Of a DNA stretch of 64,000 bases, positions 1 through 11,866 are shown in pieces. The notes under the pieces were generated by a model that made no database searches, was not told where the DNA came from, and worked only from the letters and a program-made list of their open reading frames with translations. The stretch is from Rhynochetos jubatus (taxonomy: Eukaryota; Chordata; Aves; Eurypygiformes; Rhynochetidae): the NCBI GenBank assembly GCA_027574665.1, contig CM050650.1, positions 99,669,086 to 99,733,085 of the forward strand, written 5' to 3'. Numbering within the stretch: the stretch's first letter is position 1; each line of letters begins with the position of its first letter. Position numbers and translations under genes: made by a program.

Positions 1-3000
1 AAATGCAAATTAAGTAAGTGTTGATTGAATTAAAACTGTCAACTATCAATTTCATTTACTGTTAATCTCCCGAGGTCATAAGATGAACATTGTTATAAAT
101 AATTGATCTGAAAATAATGCAAACAAATTATTGGCTTGTGAACTGAATAAAATATTGCCTGTTAACCTAAAGATTATAGACTGTAAATCTTTATCTACTG
201 AGAAAATAATCTCTTTTGAATTGTAGGTCGTTGTTGAATATATTTGATGCCTTTAGAGATGATCAAGCTGGAAAATAAGCTTGTGTCTGCATATATTTAT
301 GTATATATATCTCTATCTCCTTCAAAACATTATCTTTGTAACAAGTGATACTGCTCAGGAAAAATATATTTCAGTATGCATAATGTTTTAAAAATCCTGC
401 AGAGGGGTGAATGAAATAATGTAATAAATGGGGGGTTAGAGACAAATTTGTGAAAAGTGGGTTTAAAGAACAGTGTAAGAGGTGCAATTTGACTCCACAG
501 TTTTTTCAGCGGAGAGCTAAAACCAGTATGTAGAGCAGAAGCCCTGACAGAAGAAGGAGTATAAACACATATGTGGCACAAAGGTGCCCTCTGGTTTACT
601 CTCATTTTCACTGCTTTTTGCTCTCTGGCCATGACTGTGGGGTGAGTGGGAAAAAAAGGACAAAAATGGTCTAGGCAAAACTTTCATTCTGTATAATCTC
701 CTAAAGTTTCAATACTTTATTGTTGGGCAGTTTTATTGCCTTAAGTCTGCACACTGTGTATGACAAAATCATAAGGAAATTAAACTTTAAAAAGTTAGTT
801 TGTGGAACATCCGTTCTTGAAGTCTGCAGAGGGAGAAAACACTTCTCTCTTGCAGCTGCTGTCTTCCCAGCAAGTGAGAAGGACACTTTTTTAGGTCTGT
901 GATTTGTGATCCTGTCTCTGCCCAGTTGTTTGGAGCATCAAAGGACGATGACAAGGCCCCTTGGCAGAGAGGCTCTGCTGTGAGTTACTTGGCTGAAAAG
1001 AGATTGTGTATGGTGACATTTCTCCAGAATATTCCCAACACCAGTAAGAATTTGCAGTGCAGGGACCATCTGAGCCAGAGATGGGTTTCAGTGAAATCAC
1101 TAAAACCCATCAGTTTATGTACTGAAGTGTCAAGTAACTGGTGACAGATGCCCTCCTAAAGGCTTTTTATGTGGGATGTGAAAACTAAATTTGCTCACAA
1201 GCAGGCTTCTGATCTTCCCAGATCTCTTTTCCTCCAGCTCTTGTGCATTTTTCCTCAAATCCTTGCCCTGCTCGGAGGAGGACGAACAGAGGATATGAAT
1301 CTTGAGGCATTCATGACACCTTTACAGCATTTCACCGTCTGACAGGCTTATTGGTGTGAGAATAAGTATATGGCAACCATCTGCTTTCCTACGGCCTATG
1401 TTGATCACTGTAATGCTCTTAAGTAGGGAAACCATCATGAAGAGTTTCTGGGACCGTCCTGACCCCAAGCCCTGGCTGTCTCATTGACTTTGCTTACAGA
1501 CTGAGTCCTCTGCATCACTTGGATGAAGGCATTCAGAGACTTCAACAAACTGTAAGAGGCAACGGTTTGTCCCATCTTAGAAAGCACTGAGATATTTTTA
1601 CTTTGAGGGGCAAGCCACACAGAAAAAATTGAGAAGCCCATGGCTGATGTGTTGGAAACTGGCCATTGCACACAGTAATGGTTAATTTCTTTTGTTATTT
1701 GTTTACTATTTACCGACATTCATCACAATATTGTGCCCCAAGTACCACTAGTCACTGCTTTGAGATAAGAAATAGCTGGATCCCTCAAATACAGTGTAAG
1801 TTTGTAATTTGTGTGATACAGCAGGAAAAGCTGTTCACTATATACAAAGATCTGCAATATCAAGTGACAGTTTTACAGGCACTTAATAGATTTTCATCTA
1901 GTATGTGCTTGCACTAAAGAAGAAACAGTTTACACACCTGGAAGTGCACTCCAAGTCACTCGTACTATCAGCAAATTCAAGGCAGTGGAACTGGACAGAG
2001 TTAAAATGAGGAGAGACCCATGTCTGTATCCACAGCTACTCCAGTGTGCAAGAGCAGTGCAGCACTGGGCTTCCCATATGCTGAAAGAGGATGACTGCTC
2101 TAATTCAGTTATGAGGAATTCTTGGGGATTCCAGTAATTCTGCCATAACTAACTCTAATTATTCTAGTTTTCAACAATGTTTTGTCAAAAAGTGGCACAT
2201 TTTAACTTTCAGTAATGAATGACATGCATGTACTTTTCCTGTCAGAAATCCCCAACTCATGGAACCATCAGTCTTGTCCTCATTGAGCTATAGCATAGCT
2301 TCCTACTCCAGCCAAAAATTAAAAGGTTCAGGGTTTTTTTCATATTTAGTGACACTGAAATGCTGCAGAGTTGCTGTCAGGGTTAAGTTTAGGTTGGACC
2401 TAAGTGAGGAAAACAGGAAGGAAAGAAGAAGAGATGGGAATTACAATGACTTCTGTGTGTGGGAACTGAGAAAAGACTTGAGCTCAATTAACCAAGATGA
2501 ATTTTACTTATATTACTATGTAAGTAGACGTTCCTGTACAAGTAGGAGTCTCGGTATTATGCATACAGGTACATGCATGTGCGCTGGCATACAAACCACC
2601 ACAACCTCAACCACCGAAGTTTTCACATGTGGTAACTGAGAAACCACCTCACTATTTAAGAAATATTTTTTTTTAACTTTTCACTTCTTCATTTCCTTCC
2701 TCCATGAAGCCTAACTGTAGACTGTGAGCTGTTCAGAAAGGCTACTGTGTTTTCTCCTGGTTTTTCAAAGGCATTGAGCGAATATTCAGGACTTGAAATC
2801 AATCTCTCATTAGCCATTCGGCAGCAGCGTGCGCTCATGCATGGAGCTGTCTGAAGTTAGTTCTCGCAAGCAGTGTGACGGAAGCGATTTTTTCAAGAGC
2901 ATTTACAAGGCAAGAGGTAGGCAAACAGATTTCTGAAGGCTGTTTTTTGTAAATAGGAAAGAAGAAATTAAGGTGGAGATGGAAGGAGGACACAGAAAAG

Positions 3001-5878
3001 ACTATTAAACCTTACATCGCTAGCAAGGCAGAATTAACAGGAGGGCAAACAAATCCGAAATGTCAGAGCGAGGATCCAGCTTATTGCTATATTTTATTCC
3101 AGATATTTCACATTAAAGTGATGTCGGCTTTGGTCCTTCCTCTGTTGGTTGGGTGGACTCTTGGGTTTGCAGAAGGTGCAGCAGTACTGCAAACAGCGAT
3201 GATGCCGCAAAACAGCTTTGAGACCTCTATTTACAACATTTCTGATGTCAGCATTTGTAAAAAAGATGTTCCAAATTTTGACATGACAAATGTTACTAAC
3301 ACTATGAACCAGTAAAAATAAGGTCACAGAAATGAGCTGAGCTTTAAAAGAAACATTTTATTTGGTAAAAAATAAAGGTAATAAATTATTTCAAGACAAT
3401 TTTTGGTTTGTATCTGTACATACACAGTATATCCATAACATAGCTGCTATGTAATCCAGAGGAATTCCATCTTAAAAAAAAGGATTTACATATCAAGTAA
3501 CAATTTTAAATGAAACCAGCACAGTCTTTTACATCTGTCAGTACTGAAACCAACTTGATGGAATTCCATTCCCTCCCCTCCCCCAGAATTATCCAGTAAT
3601 ATTCATTCTGGGTCTTGTGTGTTTGTAGCACCCCTTATGCTTGTTTTGTATAATCTAGATCAGTGTTTCTCAGATTTTTTTAATCAAAGAGCACTTGATT
3701 ATTATTATTTTTCCTGCAGCGTTGGTGTACCAGCTTTCATTTCAACTGGTACAAAGTACATTATGAACGTACACTTAGGACTTTATCTTCTGATTTTACT
3801 TGCTTCCTTTGCTGTATACAGAAATACATGCAAATGCTTTTTTGTTTTTGTCTGGTTGGTTTTTTCCGTAATATGAACTCACTTCCATGTCTCCTTTTGA
3901 AATCTTACGGATCACGAGGGATCCTGCAATAAGGAAGATTGACCTAAACACTGAAACTAGAATAATGATATTTTAACACCAGCATATGTGGCATTTGGAA
4001 CAAACATAGCAAACACGATGTCGAAATGTGGTGTCGCCATGGGTCAAAATTAGACATGACCCAAAGAAAACAATGTAACTATATAGTCAACAGTTTCCCA
4101 AAATACATCAGCTAGGATTACACTGAGATTTTTTTACACCAAAACACATATGCCTGGTGTTATGATTTATCCTGGGACTGCCTAGGTTAAAAAACCAAGC
4201 ATGTGTTTAATGCCTCATTGAATCAGTTCTTCAGAGTACTATTCAAAGGCTTGGGAAGCTGTAGACAATCAGTCTGAATTTTGAGCAAGAACAGCCTGAA
4301 CTGAGGCAAGATCAGACAATATACAACAAATGTGAGAGTCCCGTGTTTGACTGCTAATAGATGAGTTGCATTCATTTCTCAAACACAATAAAATATTGTC
4401 AGGGGTGTTTAGTCTTTAAAGTATTTCTACTTCATCTGTCATAAATTTTGCCTGTTCTGGAGAGAAAAGAAGCAATTTTTTTCCCAGCTGTATTTACATA
4501 TGGAAGCAACACACTATCAAAGTAAACATGTATCATGGGTCTTTCATCAGAAATGATTATTATTCCCTCCAACTATCTTTTGTACTCATTCGTTGAATAT
4601 TCAGTTCGTGTAACACACGTGGTGGGAGAAAAATGCATTGTCTTCACAGCAGCTTCTTCTTTCTGAAGGGATGTCCACTCATTTGTAGTAAAGCAGATTG
4701 TCTTGCCTAAATACACAAATTGATTTGGGAATCTATCCTTCTATATCCCCCTGGCTTTTCAGAAATAGGACTTGACCACTTTTTAAAGTGTTACATATAT
4801 GAAAATAGCTTTTAAATACTGACCGGGGGAGGGACCATTCTAAACAAGAAGAAGGTTAAGGGGCTTAAAACTTAACAAGTCAACATCAGTAGAGTAGAAT
4901 TCTGCACTACTAGCTCTGCGTAAGAGCAAAGCAGCTCTGCTCTGAGCTGTCCAAGAGCAAATGTTTTCTTCCAACCTGTTTCACAATACAGAAGAGTTCT
5001 CAGAATACGTAACGTGTCTTTGGCATCATGTCAAAATGTTAAAAATGGAGACTTAACTGTAACTCTTAGTTTTGAGTTAAAAATGGTGAAAAATTTCAGA
5101 CGTCATAGAAGGTACCAAGACATCTGTAAGCACCTGTATGAAATAATGAAATGGAAAGACAGCCTTTTGAGCACTGCAGCCACCTCTCTTGTCACCGGGG
5201 TGCTAATGGAGTATGTACTCATGCAAGTGAAGGCAAAATTGGAGTAACGTTTCAATTACCTGGGAACTACTGCAGCTTTATATTGCTCAAACTCTCCTGA
5301 CTTATATGAAAACAATCTAAAAAAACCCCAAATACTGTACTGTGCAGTACAAGATTGATATGGGGAATAAATTACAATAAGTAAGTACCACCGTAACCTT
5401 AATGATCTCTCTGCATTACACAGTTGCAAAGCTACTTGTTGGTTGTACAGCTTATCCCACGCAATGCTACAAATGAAAAAATATGTATTTATCGTACAGC
5501 TTAGTGGAGCCATTTTAAATTTTATTTTTAAATTGTCTTGCAACAGATTTTGGTAGTATTTTTCTTACGACTTCTTTTGTAAACCACAACATTTCCTAAT
5601 ACAATTCAGAAAGCTGAAAAATGATCAAACATCTGAACAATACTTTTTCACCTATCAACGTACAAATATCTATTGCCTAGTAAGCTTTCTGTTTCTCTCA
5701 AGGTTTGTAACAAGTACTACTACCCTCATGTATTAGTCAGCTGGTAAATTAATTTTTCTTAATTTTTAACCTTTCTTTACATCTAGTTCCTGTTTGCTAG
5801 CAAGAATAAAGCATGCAGTGCAAGCTCATTAATAAGAGACCAACCAACATTTTGCAATCTGAGAGGCGGTAAAAACTG
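1..5878. other. Intergenic 3' flank of FAM83B
   Basis: AT-rich sequence without a supported gene or large repeat. The only items noted are the CpG-bearing patch at 2814-2920 and a + strand open frame at 3121-3315 (64 codons, hydrophobic start). That frame is followed by AATAAA near 3373 but has no recognisable homology. Confidence 0.6.
2814..2920 (+). other. CpG-bearing patch in 3' flank, possible conserved element
   Basis: About 105 bp contains six CpGs (near 2820, 2829, 2833, 2866, 2880 and 2885) in otherwise CpG-poor sequence. It is open in more than one + frame; one begins with ATG at 2841 (MELSEVSSRKQCDGSDFFKS) and reaches a GAG followed by GTAGGC that could be a donor at 2917. No frame gives a recognisable protein, so a conserved non-coding element is as likely as an exon. 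Confidence 0.25.
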
Positions 5879-5951
5879 TTTATTACAAGGCTGAAGAAAT
5901 GAAGTAATTTATTTACTGGGTATTATGACAGTAACATAGGGGTGGTTTATT
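5879..5951 (-). terminator. Cluster of three minus-strand AATAAA poly(A) signals
   Basis: TTTATT on + occurs at 5879-5884, 5908-5913 and 5946-5951, giving AATAAA on the minus strand three times within 73 bp. A further one lies at 6098-6103. They lie downstream of FAM83B in its sense and could end a long FAM83B 3' UTR or the coding-like block just upstream. Position and motif only; no cleavage evidence. Confidence 0.3.
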
Positions 5952-6075
5952 TGTGATGTGGATTAAATGGCCCTGTCTGAGGAGCCTGTATCTCCTGGCT
6001 GATGTCGATGATGCTTCCGAGGGCCACTCTCAGCATTGCATAACTGATTAGCTTTCGCACGGCCACCCTCCTGGA
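5949..6075 (-). other. Coding-like block of unknown identity, possible terminal exon
   Basis: On the minus strand a frame open from about 6075 to the TAA at 5951-5949 reads SRRVAVRKLISYAMLRVALG followed by SIIDISQEIQAPQTGPFNPH and HK. Its codons (GTG GCC GTG, CTC GGA AGC ATC ATC GAC ATC AGC CAG GAG) are richer in G/C at third positions than the AT-rich surroundings, and the block has several CpGs. It is followed by AATAAA words on the same strand at 5951-5946, 5913-5908 and 5884-5879. The upstream side has only weak acceptor candidates (CATAG near 6079, CCAG near 6073), and the + strand is also partly open. I do not recognise the peptide. It could equally be a conserved non-coding element. 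Confidence 0.3.
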
Positions 6076-6097
6076 TCTATGACAGTGCTAATGGAGT

Positions 6098-9000
6098 TTT
6101 ATTTAATGTGGAAATGACAAGTCATTTTTTTATGGGTTTCACAACTCCCAAGCCATTTGGCCAAATGACCGTCATGCACGGCAACAGCTATTACTTCACA
6201 GCCTTGCAAAACTGGGAGTGTGTTGGGTGTGTGCGGGGTGTAACGAACTTGCAATGTGTAGAGCACATTTAGGACACATTGAAGAAAAGACATTTCCTTG
6301 GTAAAGCAGAAACATCAAGACAAGCTTTGGGAAAAGGAAGTTCAAAAATATGAACTCTGGTTTTCCCTCCAGAAATATGCATATCCTTTTTCTTTGCTGA
6401 TATAGGTATCTTTTTTGTTTTAACCCCCTACTTTTCCTTTCTATTATGTGAACAGCTGGGTTCCACATTAAGACATGAGGCAAAGCAGACAGGACTGGGT
6501 GAGCATTGTTTTCCCACCTTAAACACACAGTTCTGGAGGGAACAAGATTACAGTTGGTCCTTGCACCACCTATGGAGCTCCACACTGTGCTCCCCCACCT
6601 TCACAGCCGCAGGGCATCGGGCTGCTCTTCCCATGGTGTCAGAGCCTCATGATCCCCAGGCAGCACTGGGTCTCGTATCATTTCTAAAATAGTGGTGTCA
6701 GTTCATTAAGCGTCTGATCCTACTTCCACTGAAGTCCATGGTGGCCTTTTGCAGTCATTTCAATTAACCTTGGATCAGGCCCTAATGCAGCAACATTCCT
6801 ACGTGGGATCTCCGAGTAGAGATCTGAAAATGAAATAAAGCTAGTTCTACCGTGATTATTTTTTTGCATTATTGTCTATGAGCAGGCTCTTCACTGAAGG
6901 CTCTTCATCTTCTGTGTAGGTAAAAAATAGCAGTATATATCTGTAAACATAGATGACTTGGTAAATTAAGTCCTGCCTTCTCAGGACTCTCTATTTAGCA
7001 GTTTACTTTGAAAAATACACTAAAATATTCCCAGATTGTATCAAAATAGATTTCCCAAAGTTTACAACAAAACAGAAAGCACTGTCACTTCAAAACTTGC
7101 TCCAAGACCCTTGTTCTCCCTCTCATTTTCTTCCCATAGTACTGCCTACAAATGTATGTCAGAGCTTGTATGAGTACCAGTGAAAACAAAAGATCCTCTT
7201 AAAACCTATCATCTCCAGCATTCTTAGCACCACCTGCATCTTGATTCCTTTTGCTGCAGTGTTAATTCAGGCACTATCCTGAATAACTGCCTACCGTGCT
7301 AAAAAATATTGAGTTACAAAAAGTACAATATTGCATTGCTGATGGCTGCGTAGCTGTGGAAGTACGTTGTGCCTATACTGAAAATGTGCCTGGAGTACTA
7401 AGAAGACACTTCTTGCCCTGGGTCTGAAAATGCTACCTCTGTCGGGACAGAATATTTCAGCATAAATGTTCATTTGGGAAAAATGCCAACTGTGGCATTT
7501 CAGCAAGGAGAGAACAAAGTCACCAGTGTTCATCAAGAAATTCATAAAATCTTGTCTGTGGTCACAGGTAATGGAGAGACCTAAACTTTCATCACGGGAT
7601 TGAGATGCAAGACTTCATTGCTCTCATAAATAAATACCATCCCCACAGTGAAACAGTTAACTGCGGTGCATCAGCCTAATAAGATTACCTGAGAAACAGT
7701 TTGGCTAAAAAGCTGACGCTGCTTCACCAAAATCACTGACAATAACCACGGTGAGTTCACAGGAGCCAGAGCAGAGAGTAGAGAGAAGTAGATTTCTGTA
7801 TAAAATCTCTTTCTAGGGCCACAGGTAGAAGAGAGAAATGAACCTGATCTAGCTGGTGCATGAAACGCCTTTTTTGATGTTTCTTTCTAAAGAATAAAGC
7901 CAAGACCTGCATAGTGGGACTCCTCCATAGAACACTGTAGGACCTTTCAGATCTGAGAGTGAAGTGGTCTCCTAAAACATGCTCCTGAAAGACAGAGACC
8001 CTGTATAAGAATTACAAGCTTTCAGCAATTCATTTTACCAAATTTCTGAATTTGGAACAAAACTGTCATAGAGCATCTCGCTAAATGGTAGCGGCCTTCT
8101 TCTAAGAGACAAACTCCACATCCAGGAGGGCGTGAGTCAGCTGATCTTCTGGCTGCTCATTGCAGATGAGAAGTGGATGCCATGCCCAAGCACATCACCC
8201 TGCCTGTGGTTTTTGTAAGCGCTAACCTGGCCTAGTCACTTAATATCAGGAATTTTTTTATGACTGAGAGGCTGGAATGAACGCAAATGTGTCCCTTAGA
8301 CTGCAGTTAGGTGCCTAAATACCTGCATTAAGGTTAAACACTTGCCACTATCACCCTTTACAGATGCTTTCCTTGGCTTAGGAGAGATGCCTTATTGTTT
8401 GATGTGGTGACTTTTACGAATCTCATTTTTAGATGCCTAACTGCTCCCGGCCTTGTAATATTCATCTTGACATAAGGCAGCATTGCAGAGTTGAGTTTGC
8501 AATCTCCCTCATACACCTAGTCTAAGCTCTTGCAACCTTATTTAAAAAAAAATAGGTTATTAAAGCCCAAGTTGCAAATATATCTGGCAACATTTAAAAC
8601 AGACTGTTGCATGTGAAACTCAACAACTTACCTGAGAAATGGAAATCCACAGACTTTTTTTTTTTTTTTGGAAACACCAAATAGAAAAATGTAACAAAAA
8701 TTGAGTTTTAGAATACATTACAGAATACTGGCATGTTATACAACCACAGAAATTTATACTAGTTGTAAGTTACATTCAAGGCACTTGTTGTATAAATATT
8801 TTTTTTAACGTTCATTCTATATTCATACTAGTTTAACCATGTAAACAAGTCTGTGAAATCTCAGATTAAGGTCACTTTCAGATCTATGTGCCAAATACTT
8901 CAGAAAAATATAATATTACATGTAAAATTCAATAAAGTAAGACAGATCCATCTGCTGCCCAAACAGTTTGATAGATGCTATGGGGTAAATTATTCACAAG

Positions 9001-9507
9001 CTGAAGCCTAAAAGAGGTTTTAAAAAATTAGTTTAAAGGTAAGTAACATGCAATACATTAACATTTGTGTTTCTCTTCTGAAAGTGTACATAAATGCTGA
9101 AAAAATGCAAGCCACTATTCCTAGTGCTATCCTATTTTTAAAGGGCAAATCCTTGGACACAGCATTATGTGAAGTTTAAAAATATCCTCAATCTTTTTTT
9201 CCCCACGCTTTATCTTAGAATATGCCAGAACATGCTTTCTTCACAAGGAAAATGTATAAAATTCATCTCTACAATATAAACACTATGAACAACTCCCTTG
9301 AGACATCTTCTGGACACAGAATTTCTGTAAAGACTTAAGTGTAACAATTCTAGGTAATTATGTAAAAATATGTACATTCATTCCAATGTCCTAGACCCAA
9401 GAAGAAACCCAAGTAAGCACTACAAAAGTTGCCTGTCAGTCTTGTCTTGCTAAGACTACGTCCAGCTTTGTCACTCTTGCTGTATTTCAACATAATCAAC
9501 AAAAGTT
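6098..9507 (-). other. FAM83B 3' UTR and 3' flank (end not defined)
   Basis: After the stop at 9508 there is no protein-coding sequence. Scanning the minus strand by eye I found no canonical AATAAA or ATTAAA between the stop and about 6.11 kb. Only variants appear, such as GATAAA near 9211 and AATAAG near 8541 and 8391. Either a variant signal is used or the 3' UTR extends about 3.4 kb to the signals at 5879-6108. A T run at about 8657-8671 is A-rich on the gene strand. An old repeat remnant lies at 6713-6783. Confidence 0.4.
6713..6783. repeat. Old interspersed-repeat remnant with short terminal inversion
   Basis: The stretch begins CTGATCC and ends GGATCAGGCCC, so its ends are 7-bp inverted repeats. 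Inside it reads CTTCCACTGAAGTCCATGG, a wording recurrent in ancient amniote repeats (compare the CTTTCAGTGGGAGCAGG stretch at about 12.07 kb). Family not identified. Confidence 0.35.
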
Positions 9508-11866
9508 TTACTTGTTTTTGTGTAGAAAGTTCCCAAACTTCTGCATAAATCCTCTCAGCTTATTTTCATTAGGCTGTAACGGATGGTAAGCCGTTGAGTT
9601 GTAGCCGACCATGTGATTACTCCTGCCATAATTATTTCCTATGGTCTTGCTTTTGATATCTGAGAGATGTGCACTGCTGTTGGGTGCATTTCCTGCAGGT
9701 CGGCTAGCATTTTCCATCTTACAGAATGGCTCAAAGCGACTATAAACACGCCTTTCACTCAAACGAGATCTTAGCTCCTCTTGGCGTTTTGAGCATGCCA
9801 GCTGTGGTGTCATGGAACTCGCTCGCTGAAGAGCCGAAACAGGGGCACTTTCAGGAATAGTATTTGTGGTGATTTCCTTTACATCTTGATACTGAATCTG
9901 TTCTGTATTAAATCTTGGGGTAGATGCATCTCCTGCAGTTTCTATGAACTTACTTTCAATGGGGCACAAGAGAGGACACCTCTTATTGCTTTCATCAGAT
10001 GGAGGTTTTTGAGGTTTTGGTGACTTGGGAGACTTTGGAGACTTTGTTGGGCTCCCGGTTACATCTTCTTTACTTCTGTTCAGGCTACCTTGAGAATTTG
10101 ATGATGTGTTTCTCTTTCTCCTTGGGGAAGAATCTGTCTTATTCTCAGAAACCTTTGGTTTTTGATTCTCTTCTTCAGAAACCAATGTGTCAGAACTACT
10201 ACACATTCTGTAAAAGGCAGGACCTTTGTTTTTTGACAAGTTTTCCTTCTTGTCTGGTGTGAGATTAAGAAGTGATCGCAATTTTTGGGATCCTTTCTTT
10301 AGAAAACTTGGGGAATTCTTACTTTCCTTCTTTGATGTGCAATCCTTACTGGACTCCTCTTTGCTAGCTTCAGTGAGAGCAGCCATAGAGATTGCCTTGC
10401 TAGCAGTTGGGCTCTTGAGCTCTCCTTTGAGGGTCTTTTCCTCCTGTGGCAAGTGGTTGGTCACACTATGCAAACTTTTAGAACTCTTCAGGGTGTCTTC
10501 TGGAAGTTTTGGGCTAACTGGCTGCTTAAGTCTATGCCTAGTCAATGTGCTGTAAACATAACTGGATGTATGCTTGTTGGCACCAGGGTCTAATATGGAC
10601 TTGGAATTAAACATGGGAAAACTTCTCCTTTTTAGCATATTTTCATTTTGAAGGTTCTTCAAATTTTCTGAATGTTTGTCTGCACCCAGTGTTGTGTACA
10701 AGTAGAGAGATGAGTCGCCCACTGTGTTTGAATTTACACTAGGTTTTGCGTTGTCTGCAATATGAATTCTGTGGTTTTTTGTTGCATCTGATTTAAGTGG
10801 GACGTTTGTGTTAAGCTCTTCTGAAGTATTATCTGTTCCATCTTCCATACTTGGAGCATGATTAGATGTCCCTTTAGGTGTTGCACTTCCCTCTGACCCA
10901 ATTATAGTTGAATTTGAAGAACTTGCACAGCTGCTTACTTCCTGCTGTTCAGGTAAAGTTGGCTGAAACACCAATGATGATCGTAACCGAGAATGAGAAT
11001 AGAGCGCATGAGCTTTAATATTTTCAGCTGTGTCATAGCTGTCGTATCTGTCACCCAAGGCTGACCCATTAGATTCTACTGGATAATCTGACTGATCATT
11101 CAAATATGACTTAATTCGCCAGTTACGTAGGAATGATTTCGTTGTGTGTTCAAGGGTCGGCATCCTTTGCTGCAGATGGCGAATATGATTATCTGTCCCA
11201 TTAAAAGACCTCCTTACAATTGAATTTCTTTCTGCAAGATTTACTTTTGGTCGTGAAAACTGATCGGCAAAGCTTTGCTGGGGTGTATTGTAGTTATTCG
11301 CGTATCCTCCTCGTAATGAAGAAACGATACTAAGGCTGTCAGATGGCATTTTCCAAACATTTGATGGATTGTTGGCTCTATTAATTGCTCTGTTGAGCAA
11401 TAGGTAAGGTGTCCTTTCTGGCTTCTCCCCAGCATAACTATGTCTCTTCCAGTGCTCATTTTTTTCACTAGGTTGATATTGCTGGATTGGATTTTGCATA
11501 TTAAAACCTGGATGAAATGGTTGTTTATTATAGGCTTGATTTCTCAAGCCATATTTATCTATTTCATTTACTGCATATCTTCCACGAGTTTTCCAACAAA
11601 CAGGATCTATCTTGTGAACATTATCTTGCCTACCAAAAAGGTTTCTCTGGCTAGAAACTGAAGCCAAGGAAGACACTGAGTGTTGGTATGTATCATTATC
11701 CCAGAGTGTTCTCCGACTGTTTACCCGCACTAGTTCTGGGGCAAATGAACTAGGAACAGAAGAACGGGCGTACAGTGTCCTGAACTCTTCATCAAAGGAT
11801 TCAACCAGCTGTCCTGTGATAACTTGAACCATACTGAGGTTGGTTTTTTCAAATGACCACATAAAA
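9508..11866 (-). CDS. FAM83B: FAM83B exon 5: residues 245-1030 and stop
   Basis: The large terminal coding exon follows the acceptor TGTTCTTCTTTCAG (AG at 11868-11867). The open frame runs on to 11949, but that part is intron read-through. The first residues, [18 protein letters not shown], complete DUF1669, including FDEEF at 269-273 (F-x-x-x-F, implicated in CK1 binding across the family). The rest is a long, probably disordered tail with islands I recognise from human FAM83[64 protein letters not shown] and the C-terminal [20 protein letters not shown]. Residues 853-867 hold a [11 protein letters not shown] tandem repeat that the human sequence, as I recall it, lacks. The stop is TAA at 9510-9508. 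No frame break was seen. Confidence 0.97.

Noticed and set aside
2259-2639. 126-codon + frame
   Set aside because: No recognisable domain; the sequence reads like translated intergenic DNA.
3121-3315. 64-codon + frame with a signal-peptide-like start and two N-glycosylation sequons
   Set aside because: No homology recognised, AT-rich codon use, no clear upstream exon. Frames of this length are common here by chance; the nearby AATAAA is not enough.
8641-8690. T run at about 8657-8671 as a processed-pseudogene or poly(A) tail mark
   Set aside because: No gene-like sequence precedes it on the A-rich strand and no target duplication was seen; treated as a simple run.
1-9507. Exons of a neighbouring gene such as HCRTR2, expected downstream by synteny with human
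   Set aside because: No frame in this flank matches the receptor's known N-terminus or any transmembrane exon.
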